Assembly (NCBI GenBank): GCA_026874595.1
Contig: CM049320.1
Coordinates: 36,242,214 to 36,306,213, forward strand
Reading direction: 5' to 3'
DNA: 64,000 bases
From: Sipunculus nudus
Taxonomy: Eukaryota; Annelida; Sipuncula; Golfingiida; Sipunculidae
A program made the position numbers and the translations under genes. The notes beneath the pieces were generated by a model. That model ran no database searches, was not told where the DNA came from, and saw only the letters and a list, made by a program, of their open reading frames with translations. Below, piece by piece: positions 50,836-59,612 of this stretch. How positions within the stretch are numbered: the stretch's first letter is position 1; every line of letters starts with the position of its first letter.

Positions 50836-51705
50836 ATGGAAACGACAGAAGTTAGCGGAGAGATGAGCCCCCAAAAGATTAGCGCCCCGGACCCTCCAAT
50901 GAATGGGCAGGCCAACCAGGACAGTCTAATTATCGGCCAAACACAAGAGGAACAGAAAATTGACCCTCCAGGGGACGACCCAGCCAATCAGGACCCTCCA
51001 ATGAGTTTCCGGCAGAAGCACGAAATGTGGGTCAAAAAAGAAATGGAGGACCGCATACAAGAACTCAAGGATCTGGTAGACATTGCCGAAAAGCGAATCA
51101 TAGAATCGCCTGATGATGATGAAGAGTGTAGGGAAGAGTGTAGGGGTTTAAAGGATTTTGCTGATAAGACCAAAAATCTTATTGATGTAATATCAAAGTT
51201 CCCTGGACATATACAAAAGTTTGAGGCAGATGCCATGGTTGGACCAACAGATGGGAAACGCGTCGTCAAAGACGGTGCATACAAACTGACGTACAAGAGA
51301 ATGAAAGCTATCATCGACGCAATGAGAAAAACGCCGTGCCCGGATCTGGTGTATGATGCATTCGGTATATTATCTTTTTACATAGAGGCGATCCTGATCC
51401 TTTACACAGACATGCAGGACAGGCTGCGTGACTGCATACCCGAAGGGGAACTTCCTGTGGTACTAGTGGCACCGTGTTTTGTGCGGGAGTACCACAGTTG
51501 GAACTGGGAAAAACTCGAGCGATGTCAGTCATGGTTAGATCATGAGGTATCAGATGAGGTACAAGAGGCAATGGTTAAACAATCGAGAAAGAAAAAACGC
51601 CGCGTGACGTCTACCGTGCAGGATCAATCCAAAACCAAAACAGTTCAAACAGGTCGCGTCAACAAGAAACGCAAGAGGCGTGGCCGAAAAAATAACAAAA
51701 AGTAA
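50836..51705 (+). CDS. PGYI-family protein, member 2
   Basis: Start set at ATG 50836 (METTEV), 17 bases after a TTACAG acceptor; 24 upstream codons are intron read-through. 289 aa: a Pro/Asn-rich acidic N-terminus, a charged helical region, FPGHIQKFE, CPDLVYDAFGILSFY, and a very basic C-terminal tail (KKKRR, then KKRKRRGRKNNKK) that looks like a nuclear or nucleic-acid-binding tail. Core and tail match members 3 and 4. Confidence 0.7.
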   Translation: METTEVSGEMSPQKISAPDPPMNGQANQDSLIIGQTQEEQKIDPPGDDPANQDPPMSFRQKHEMWVKKEMEDRIQELKDLVDIAEKRIIESPDDDEECREECRGLKDFADKTKNLIDVISKFPGHIQKFEADAMVGPTDGKRVVKDGAYKLTYKRMKAIIDAMRKTPCPDLVYDAFGILSFYIEAILILYTDMQDRLRDCIPEGELPVVLVAPCFVREYHSWNWEKLERCQSWLDHEVSDEVQEAMVKQSRKKKRRVTSTVQDQSKTKTVQTGRVNKKRKRRGRKNNKK

Positions 51706-51845
51706 ACAAAAGAAAAACTTTCATCAACAAAGACATATTTCAACATAGACATGTACAAATATTTCCTTTGCTCTCGTGATTTTGTTGTATACATTGACAT
51801 TATCAGTAAATGGTATCGTATCTGTTTGCAGCTTGTGTTGGCACG

Positions 51846-52409
51846 ATGACGGACATACAGGATATATTTGATAGACGGGTCTGCCGACAGTTGAGACGGC
51901 TGGCGGATATCTACGAAAGACGTGCCAAAAGGTCTACATCAGCTATACATAAGATGTACATGTTTGATTGCCGCCGGGTTGCATTAATGTTAGAGGTGTA
52001 CGTGCGTATCTTCGACACGACAGGACTTCACGGCCTCCCTGATTTGTACCTCAGCGATAGATGCTGGTTTAAGGCCACATATCACACGCTGTTTAATTAT
52101 ATTTCTGGAAGACTGTACAAGCAAGACGCACGTTGCGATGGCTTCGTGGTCGCTGCATTGCTGCTATTGCATCGGTACTTTACCCGTGTACAGCAGAAAT
52201 ACAATTGTTTAATAAAGGAGCTGCAACACAATCGGAATACTCAAAGAGATCTGCAGAAAATATTGTATAAGTGCAACATGCTGCGTAAATGTAAGGATGG
52301 TTTATGGTGTGAGATACAGAAACGTCGAGGTCGAGATGCTGCTGCTCGTGCAAGGAAACAAAGTATGCGTGATCGTAAACGACAGAACTCAGTGTGTGGT
52401 CTGATGTGA
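51846..52409 (+). CDS. 187-aa basic helical protein
   Basis: ATG 51846 lies 15 bases after a TTTGCAG acceptor. The protein is helical with many Arg, Lys and Tyr and ends in a basic stretch (RARKQSMRDRKRQ). The segment CDGFVVAALLLLHRYF resembles the second family block of the neighbours in spacing but lacks PGYI. It is either a diverged member or an unrelated gene inserted in the array. Confidence 0.55.
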   Translation: MTDIQDIFDRRVCRQLRRLADIYERRAKRSTSAIHKMYMFDCRRVALMLEVYVRIFDTTGLHGLPDLYLSDRCWFKATYHTLFNYISGRLYKQDARCDGFVVAALLLLHRYFTRVQQKYNCLIKELQHNRNTQRDLQKILYKCNMLRKCKDGLWCEIQKRRGRDAAARARKQSMRDRKRQNSVCGLM

Positions 52410-52919
52410 ATATGTAGCCAACTTTTTCACACCAAGACTGCCCGATGCATAAATACCTTTGTACAGAACTGTTTTGTAATGTAATTCTTTCTTTTTTTGT
52501 CCATATTTACTGCTACGTACCTGTAATCCAAGAGTCTGCTACAGTTTTGTTTTCATATAATATTTTGCTTACATATATTTTGTTGTATTTTCAACATATT
52601 TCGTACAGTTACATGTGTGTACCTGATGTAAATATTTTAACAATATGTGCCTCATAGAAGTAGGTTTGATGTATAATGTAAGCGTTAGGTTGTTTGATAT
52701 TCATATAACCACCAAAAAAATGTAACATATAATTTTGTGATGTATTTGATTTCTGGTGTATGTTTTGTTAGGTGATGATGAGACTGTTTGTTAATTTTTA
52801 TAACCATCGGCATAAACATTCTTTGTAACATTTAGTCGGAATAAATGATGTAACTTTCATTTCCGTCTCCGTTTTAATGTACCGCAGGCAAGCATCGGAG
52901 ATTTGCCAGCGAAACAGGG
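52410..52919. other. intergenic cassette junction
   Basis: A T-rich 3' flank ends in AATAAATGATGTAACTTTC (about 52843-52861), then the 5'UTR-like leader of the next family gene with a GTATGG donor at 52920. Confidence 0.5.
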
Positions 52920-53035
52920 GTATGGATGTTTCACTGTACAGAGAGTTTGAATGTTGGCGTGCTAGCTTGGATTGTCATTTTCCTGATACCCTGCCCTTAA
53001 TGCGTTTTGTGTGTATTGCAGCACGCCCGTTACAA

Positions 53036-53842
53036 ATGGAAACGACAGAAGTGTGCGACCAAACAATGACTGATATGGTGGACGCCCCGAGCCATCAAAC
53101 GGACGACCCAGACAACCAAGACTGTTCACTCAACTACCAAGGAAAAGCCAACACCCCAGATTCCGACATATCGGATGACTCGTCGTCATCCGATGACTCG
53201 TCGGATGAAGAAACCCGAAATCTGTGGGGACAGATTATCGAAACGTCAGCCAGAAGAGCGTTAAAGGACAACACTGAGGCGCTACTACAACTGGCCAATG
53301 GTGCGGACAAACGTGTACAAGAATCACCCGATGAAGAAGGAGAGTGCCAGGTTTTGATGGATTTCTCATTAAAGATGAGGTTGTTGGTTGATATCATGTC
53401 GCGGTACCCAGGGTACATCAAACAATTCGAGGAAGAATCCTGTCATGGACGAAACGAAAGTGAAGTATCCGTGAACGATAGAGAATACTGGGGTACGTTT
53501 AAGCAGATGTCTGAAACCGTAGACGAACTGACAAAAATGCCGTGCCAAGACCTGGTGTACCCAGCTCTATTGAAACTTTCTGGGTACATGTATTGGGTGG
53601 AGACCCTTTATAATTATATGATTGACACACTGGAACGTACGACCAAAAGGATACCATATTATGTGGTGCATGACCACAGCATAATCTGGGACAGGCTCGC
53701 GTGTTATTTGAAATGGTTAAATAATGAGGCCATATGTGTCTCAAAAGAAAAAGCGGAAAAAATAGCGAAAAAACGCCGCGTGACTTCTACCGTGAAGGAT
53801 CAACCTGAAACCAAAACAGTTAAAACAGGTCGCGTCAACTAG
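53036..53842 (+). CDS. PGYI-family protein, member 3
   Basis: Start set at ATG 53036 (METTEVCDQTM), 15 bases after the TTGCAG acceptor; 53 upstream codons lie in the 102-base intron (52920-53021) and leader. 268 aa: an acidic Ser/Asp-rich region (SDISDDSSSSDD), then DIMSRYPGYIKQFEEE, CQDLVYPALLKLSGY and a basic tail that stops early. It lacks the last KKRKR block of member 4 because a stop follows GRVN. Otherwise it is close to member 4. Confidence 0.7.
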   Translation: METTEVCDQTMTDMVDAPSHQTDDPDNQDCSLNYQGKANTPDSDISDDSSSSDDSSDEETRNLWGQIIETSARRALKDNTEALLQLANGADKRVQESPDEEGECQVLMDFSLKMRLLVDIMSRYPGYIKQFEEESCHGRNESEVSVNDREYWGTFKQMSETVDELTKMPCQDLVYPALLKLSGYMYWVETLYNYMIDTLERTTKRIPYYVVHDHSIIWDRLACYLKWLNNEAICVSKEKAEKIAKKRRVTSTVKDQPETKTVKTGRVN

Positions 53843-54237
53843 ACCCTTGTGAACGGCGGTACACGCTGTGTGGTGTACAGGATATATATGTGGCATCTTT
53901 GACCAAGAGGACTTTTGTTATATAATCGCATTTTAATATCCAATTTTTTTATGCCACGTACGTGTAATCAAGGTACATGTTATGGTTTTTGTTAACTGAG
54001 ATTGTGTGTGTTATTTTTATCATAGATCTCACGTAATATGTATTTTGTTTAATGTGTACCTACTGTAAATATTTTGTCCGTGTATGCCTTACATATATCG
54101 GTTTCATAGTTTATGAGACAGTTTTTGATATATATTGTTTGTAACAGTTTAGTTCGGAATAAATGATGTAACTTTCACTACCGTCTCCGTTTTCATGTGT
54201 CGCATGTAGGAATCGGAGTTTTGCCGGCGAAACTGTG
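53843..54237. other. intergenic cassette junction
   Basis: A T-rich 3' flank, then AATAAATGATGTAACTTTC near 54160 and the leader with a GTATGA donor at 54238. Nearly identical to the flank at 55.3-55.7 kb. Confidence 0.55.
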
Positions 54238-54354
54238 GTATGAATGTTTCACTGTGCAGAAAGTTTGAATGTTGGCGTGCTAGCTTGGATTGTCATTTTC
54301 CTGATACCCTGCCCTTAATGCGTTTGTGTATATTGCAGCACGCCCGTTACGAAA

Positions 54355-55224
54355 ATGGAAACGACAGAAGTGTGCGACCAAACAATGACTGACATGGTGG
54401 ACGCCCCGCGCCATCAAACGGACGACCCAGACCACCAAGACTGTTCACTCAACTACCAAGTAAAAGCCAACACCCCAGATTCCGACATATCGGATGACTC
54501 ATGGGATGACTCGTCGGATGACTCATCTGATGAAGAAACCCGAAACAAGTACCGACTGATGCACGAAACGTCAGCTAGAGAAGCGTTAAAGAAAAACACT
54601 GAGGCGCTCCTAAAACTGGCCAATGATGCGGAAAAACGTGTACAAGAATCACCCGATGAAGAAGGAGAGTGCCAGGTTTTGAAAGATTTCTCATTAAAGA
54701 CGAGGCTGTTGGTTGATATCATGTCGCGGTATCCAGGGTACATCAAACAATTCGAGGAAGAATCCTGGGATGAACGAAACGAAAGAGACGTTTTTGTGCA
54801 CGATAGGGAATACTGGAATACGTATATGCAGATGTATGAAACCGTCGACGAACTGACAGACATGCCGTGCCAGGATCTGGTGTACCCAGCTCTATGTAAA
54901 CTGTCAGGGTGCATGGATTGGGTGGAGACCCTTTATATTGATATGATTGACACACTGGATAATACGACCAAATGGGTACCATATGAAGCTCTGCAGGACC
55001 ACCGCTTGAACTGGGACAGGCTCGCGGATTATTTGAAATGGTTAAATGATGAGGCCATATGTATCGCAGAAGAAAAAGCGGAAAAAATAGCGAGGAAGAA
55101 AAAACGCCGCGTGACTTCTACTGCGCAGGATCAACCTAAAACCACAACAGTTAAAACAGGTCGCGTCATCAAGAAACGCAAGATGCGTGGCAAAAAAAGG
55201 AACAAAAAAAGGAACACAAAGTAA
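54355..55224 (+). CDS. PGYI-family protein, member 4
   Basis: ATG 54355 lies 16 bases after a TTGCAG acceptor; the 101-base intron is 54238-54338. 289 aa with the same order as member 3: acidic Ser/Asp tract, DIMSRYPGYIKQFEEE, CQDLVYPALCKLSG, and a long basic tail (RKKKRR, KKRKMRGKKRNKKRN). Members 3 and 4 differ mainly by substitutions, so they are a recent pair. The basic tail suggests a nuclear or nucleic-acid role; unproven. Confidence 0.7.
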   Translation: METTEVCDQTMTDMVDAPRHQTDDPDHQDCSLNYQVKANTPDSDISDDSWDDSSDDSSDEETRNKYRLMHETSAREALKKNTEALLKLANDAEKRVQESPDEEGECQVLKDFSLKTRLLVDIMSRYPGYIKQFEEESWDERNERDVFVHDREYWNTYMQMYETVDELTDMPCQDLVYPALCKLSGCMDWVETLYIDMIDTLDNTTKWVPYEALQDHRLNWDRLADYLKWLNDEAICIAEEKAEKIARKKKRRVTSTAQDQPKTTTVKTGRVIKKRKMRGKKRNKKRNTK

Positions 55225-55796
55225 AGAAAATCATTTCAACCAAGAAATGTACATTTTTTGCCCCTGTGAAGGGCGGTACACACTGTGTGGTGTACAGGAT
55301 ATATGTGGTATCTTTGACCAAGAGAACTTTTGTTATATGATCGCATTTTAATACCCATTGGTTAATACCACGTACGTACAATCAAGGTACATGTTATGGT
55401 TTAGTTAACTTGTCTTATTTTTATCATAGATCGCACTTGATATGTATTTTGTTTAATGTGTACCTACTGTAAATATTTTGTCCGTGTATGCCTTACATAT
55501 ATCGGTTTCATAGTTTATAAGACAGTTTTTGATATATATTGTTTGTAACAGTTTGGATGATAGCGCAGTAGATATTCTTGTACCAGTTAGTTCGGAATAA
55601 ATGATGTAACTTTCACTACCGTCTCCTTTTTCATGTATCGCATGCAAGAATCGGAGTTTTGCCGGCGAAACTGCGGTATGGATGTGCCTGTACGCAGGGT
55701 TTGAAATGTTGGCGTGCAAGGTCTGATGGTCATTTTTACATGATACCCTGTCTGTAATTTCTCTATCTCTATCTCTCTCTCTCTGTTCTGTCACAG
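55225..55796. promoter_or_regulatory. family 5' module copied in front of the tandem-CARD gene
   Basis: AATAAATGATGTAACTTTC near 55597, the leader ending GGCGAAACTGCG, a GTATGG donor at 55676 and a 121-base intron ending in TCACAG at 55796 match the modules before family members 3 and 4. A (TC)n tract extends this intron. The coding region after it is unrelated to the family. Confidence 0.65.
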
Positions 55797-56657
55797 ATGG
55801 CCCATATCCGGTCTGAGGTGTATGCGAACAACGAAGCTGTAATGAGGTACATGGGACGTCAGATACCCACACTGGCTCAGAAAATCCACACGAAGGTGAC
55901 ATCCCCCCTTTGGAATATAATGTTGCAGCTCGGTTTCCTTGATCGTACGATGTTTGAAAACATCATGCAAGAAAAACGTGCCAAAGTACGCGGCGTCATG
56001 CTGCTTAGTCATCTGGCAGGGCGGTTCCCTTTAGAAAAAATGGACGAGGCCATGAAGCTATTTTGCAAAACCGGTGAATCGCAGGTGTATTATTTTTTTT
56101 GGAACGTGGTCATGCGACACGCCATACAGAGCCTGCCGCGGGCCCCGACTGCGGATCATAAGATGAATAAAACAGTACAAGATCCTGCTTACAGTAAAAA
56201 ACTGTCTCGGCTGGAGGCATTCTTTCATTCCCGACGGTACACATGTCCAAGAGCATCCACAGGCGGCGAGAAAGACCTTGGTGTCCTCATGGCTGTATAT
56301 ATACGTCCCCTGTTTATCCGGGATGACATCCTGTGCATGGACGAGTCCTGTGTCGTTACGCGTTTGTGCGTAGACTTGCATATAATGAACCAGTTTCAAA
56401 GGGATAAACTGTTTCTCATCACCGGATTAGCGTTTAAAAGGCGCTTGACTTTTTTGACTTACCTTGAAAAACTTCCGCTGTGGTACTGGAACAAACTGGC
56501 GGTTATCTTTCGCGAGGCAGGATACGGACAGATAGGTGGAACAATCGAACGTGGTCTCAGTTTGTCAGGCGTGCAGGTCTTGTTTCCCGATTACATCACA
56601 TTCCTGCAGAGTAACCGGAAAAAAATAACCCGTACGTTGTTATCTGAACAATCGTGA
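55797..56657 (+). CDS. tandem CARD-like protein
   Basis: ATG 55797 directly follows the TCACAG acceptor. 286 aa with two helical repeats. CARD-like 1 (about 8-95): PLWNIMLQLGFLDRTMFENI, then VRGVMLLSHLAGRFPLEKMDEAMKLF is the helix-4/5 pattern. CARD-like 2 (about 165-260): CVVTRLCVDLHIMNQFQRDKL then LTFLTYLEKLPLWYWNKL. A positively charged C-terminus follows. It resembles the tandem-CARD gene at 11.9-12.6 kb in layout but not closely in sequence. Confidence 0.6.
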   Translation: MAHIRSEVYANNEAVMRYMGRQIPTLAQKIHTKVTSPLWNIMLQLGFLDRTMFENIMQEKRAKVRGVMLLSHLAGRFPLEKMDEAMKLFCKTGESQVYYFFWNVVMRHAIQSLPRAPTADHKMNKTVQDPAYSKKLSRLEAFFHSRRYTCPRASTGGEKDLGVLMAVYIRPLFIRDDILCMDESCVVTRLCVDLHIMNQFQRDKLFLITGLAFKRRLTFLTYLEKLPLWYWNKLAVIFREAGYGQIGGTIERGLSLSGVQVLFPDYITFLQSNRKKITRTLLSEQS

Positions 56658-57119
56658 CCTTATATGCACATGTGAATAAACCTCTGCTTGGAATGTGGGA
56701 AATGTTCATATAAACATTCGTAATTGGTTGTTATGATACGTTTCTGCTTGGTGGCGATAACAGAACATTCATGACCATATATGCACATGTGATTAAACCA
56801 CTGCTTGGTATGTAATAACCTGAAATAAACGTTTATGGTACATGTTACATATGTGTCATTCTCGTCTACACGTATACGTGTTAATGAATGTGTGAGACGG
56901 TTGTCCTCGTGTCACAAAATATGGATTCTGCCACTACCACCACCTCCCCCTCCCTCCCCCCCCTTTTGCCCCCTTCCGTTATAACAATCTTGCATTCACC
57001 GACTGGTCGCCCGCCTCATATCACACAAACTTTCTCACTGCAATGATGATGATAAATACGATGAAGCGACGTGACGATGTGAACGTGTATCTATTTGTAC
57101 TGATGATAGATACTTGTGT
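56658..57119. other. intergenic
   Basis: Holds a duplicated segment (TATGCACATGTGAATAAACC and a similar TATGCACATGTGATTAAACC at about 56663 and 56781) and a C/T-rich tract at about 56939-56985. The AATAAAC copies may serve as polyA signals. Confidence 0.35.
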
Positions 57120-57668
57120 ATGGGGCTGTGTGACGGACTCCTGTACATGGACGAAGGAACCATGGATGCATGTGTCACAAAAGGTCCAGGTCAAAGTAGC
57201 AACGATGTATACTGTGATAAATGCAAGTGCTTGCTTCACGTGACATGCGATTGTGACAGTGATTGTAAAGGCGTGGATGGCCACTGCTGTGACTGTTCAT
57301 TGGAAACAACATATGACATGAGTGAACGTTTTGAAGACGCTTTCTCGTGTGAACGTTCTGTTCAGCTATATGACGAACTGGACAAACAGGATGCAATAGC
57401 TCCCCTCATGGAGAAGTACCTGCCTGTAAATTGCGGCAACGATGTGGAGACATTTCATGATTTCGCAGATTTCGTGTCAAATGCGCCAATGGCGCGCTGG
57501 CATTTGATGGAGTCGCTGATGGCGGAATTGCAGATAATATTGCCAGATGTGGATTTTACACCGTGGTCAAAGGTCAAACATCGGGTCACATGTTTGTTCA
57601 CAGACTGGAGGTCAGAGTTGGGCATTGAGCGCCCCTTTTACAAGGGAGGGGTGTATCCGTTGTTATAA
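57120..57668 (+). CDS. Cys-rich, PHD-like protein
   Basis: ATG 57120 is chosen (182 aa); a TTG two codons earlier is rejected. Residues 30-65 hold YCDKCKCLLHVTC (C-x2-C-x4-H-x2-C) and HCCDC (C-x2-C), the order of the distal part of a PHD finger; the proximal Cys pair is imperfect. The C-terminal half is helical and acidic. PHD fingers read histone tails, but the incomplete motif means function may differ. Confidence 0.5.
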   Translation: MGLCDGLLYMDEGTMDACVTKGPGQSSNDVYCDKCKCLLHVTCDCDSDCKGVDGHCCDCSLETTYDMSERFEDAFSCERSVQLYDELDKQDAIAPLMEKYLPVNCGNDVETFHDFADFVSNAPMARWHLMESLMAELQIILPDVDFTPWSKVKHRVTCLFTDWRSELGIERPFYKGGVYPLL

Positions 57669-57848
57669 ACGGCACCTGGTTTGCGGGAGAAAGATGAATA
57701 TGTCGATCCGTTTTTTTTTATTGGCTTGGGGAATACACAGCTTACATCAGGCAAAGTTCAAATAAACGGACATGAATGTGCAGGTGTGTTTGTTGTTTAT
57801 GATTATGATTGTTACATAACAACTCCTTCTCTCGGCGTCTTCCGTTTC

Positions 57849-57867
57849 ACACTTGCCCCCCCCCCCC
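57849..57867. repeat. C tract
   Basis: A long C homopolymer in a pyrimidine-rich stretch. The flanks (57669-58024) hold AATAAA at about 57761 after the PHD-like gene and no other gene. Confidence 0.7.
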
Positions 57868-58024
57868 CCCTTTCCCCTCTCCCCCCGTCTTCCCAAATCC
57901 GGAACATTGTCGCTGTAAGAAATGTGCGCAGTTGATTGTTATTTTAACATAAACATTTATAACCTTCTGGTTTCGTCAGCCAGCCGTATGTACATGTTGC
58001 GTCATGTGTGAGCACATTGATGTG

Positions 58025-58096
58025 GGTGTTGTGGCTCAATGGATAGAGCACTGGTTTCCGAAGCCAGGGGTTGTGGGTTCGAATCCCGCCAGCACC
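58025..58096 (+). tRNA. tRNA-Arg (CCG)
   Basis: Acceptor GGTGTTG pairs with CAGCACC, D arm GCTC...GAGC, anticodon stem CTGGT/GCCAG with loop TTCCGAA, and T arm GTGGG TTCGAAT CCCGC. Anticodon CCG gives arginine. No intron is present. It lies alone, 350 bases after a coding gene. Confidence 0.85.
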
Positions 58097-58322
58097 TTTA
58101 TGATACATTTTTCTCCATCTGTTTGTCATCTATACAATTTTCTTTGTGTAAGTTTTGTCTATCACGTCAGTTGTTCGTGTTCATAACAGACAATCCACTC
58201 GGCATTACTTTTTTGTTGCGTTATATCTACTTGGCGTGTCGTGTCTGTTTATATAGCACAGTCACCGCCAGATGGCAGTTTATGCACCCTTGCCGATGTT
58301 TTTATTTTTTGTTTGAAAACCA

Positions 58323-58418
58323 TATGTTGGATGTATGTCTTTCACGTATGTTGGATGTCTGTCTTTAGCGTATGTTGGATGTCTGTCTTTCGCGTATGTT
58401 GGATGTCTGTCTTCCTCG
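58323..58418. repeat. 24-bp minisatellite, four copies
   Basis: The unit TATGTTGGATGTCTGTCTTT recurs four times with small changes. As 24 is a multiple of three, the repeat stays open in frame, but no start or context supports a protein. Confidence 0.8.
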
Positions 58419-59014
58419 TGTTACAATTTGTTTTTTTCAAAGGGATAGTGTCGTTCAATGTCTGATATTAAGGCCGGGTACGTTTTCATATTTCCTGAGG
58501 CTATGTGGAATATAACAACGTACACTGTACACCAGCTTACAAAACCACACATTTACATATAAGCACACACGTATATATCTGCACAAAGGATTGGTAATCT
58601 TCTAATATGTCTTCAGGTGATGAGGGCGATCGTAAAACATACCCCAACACACCGCAAGCAAAGCACATTTTACACATAAACGCACACACATACATCTGCA
58701 TACACACGGAAACATGAAATAAATAATGAGACATGTTGTCAGGTATACATAAATATATTCCGTTCACTTAAACATTTTACATTTATACAGGTTTACATAT
58801 ATCAGATATATTTCATATCATCGATAAACATACATGGCAAGCGTGCAAATGTCATAAAGGTCATGTGTAGTCACAGCGAATTGTCCCACAATATACAGAA
58901 GCGTGGCCAGCGTGACAGACGACAGCGAATTGTTCCACAATATATATATATATAATAAATATATATATGTACCTTTTCGATAAAATGTTGTTTGTACAAC
59001 GTGCGTGGAAATGG
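58419..59014. other. AT-rich intergenic
   Basis: Short AT repeats and CACACATA runs only; no gene seen. Confidence 0.35.
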
Positions 59015-59323
59015 TCACGGGTACAGGTTTATAAGAAAACCTAACAACTCTGCAGGCTTCCAGCGCAGCTTTGGATGAATTTTCCGTTGCATATCAGATG
59101 TGAACATGAACTGTCGCTCGGGTGTATGATTGTGTTTTTTTGTACCAGGTGCCCGTACACGCTCCAGCCTCACTCTCAGGCATTTGTCAATCCGGCAAGG
59201 TGACTGTATACGCTCCAGTCTCACTTTAAGGCATTTATCAATTCGGCCATCTAACCGAATGCATACTTTCAGCCCCTCTCTTCGCGTTGACATGTAGCAT
59301 CTGCATATCGCTTTTGGGTTCAT
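59015..59323 (-). CDS. basic protein or last exon with duplicated RIDKCL motif
   Basis: A minus-strand ATG (59321-59323) directly follows a GTTCCAG acceptor. 102 codons; two near-copies of RIDKCLKVRLERI (about residues 23-36 and 40-53) arise from an internal 51-bp repeat. The protein is strongly basic. The open frame upstream of the acceptor is treated as intron. It may be a complete small gene with a 5'UTR intron or the last exon of a longer one. No domain recognised. Confidence 0.45.
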   Translation of the reverse strand: MNPKAICRCYMSTRREGLKVCIRLDGRIDKCLKVRLERIQSPCRIDKCLRVRLERVRAPGTKKHNHTPERQFMFTSDMQRKIHPKLRWKPAELLGFLINLYP

Positions 59324-59612
59324 CTGGAACATAAGCAAATGATAATGTAAAAGTACACTTGTATAAGAAGAAGAACAAAACCTGTGGGGGGGGGGGGGCA
59401 GCAAATCATGCAAACATGTGAAACATTGCCAGATGCTCGGATGGAATGTCCCATTTGACCCTGAAATAAATAAACACATATGTATAACGACACAACACTA
59501 TCATATTACAACATATATATATTGTTTATATATATATTTATATATATTTATATATATATATCAATATACAACAAGTACATTAACACCAACACACATACAG
59601 ACAGATGGACGG

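Noticed and set aside
52877-53035. Earlier in-frame start of PGYI family member 3
   Set aside because: It falls in the leader and 102-base intron that are conserved in the other family members.
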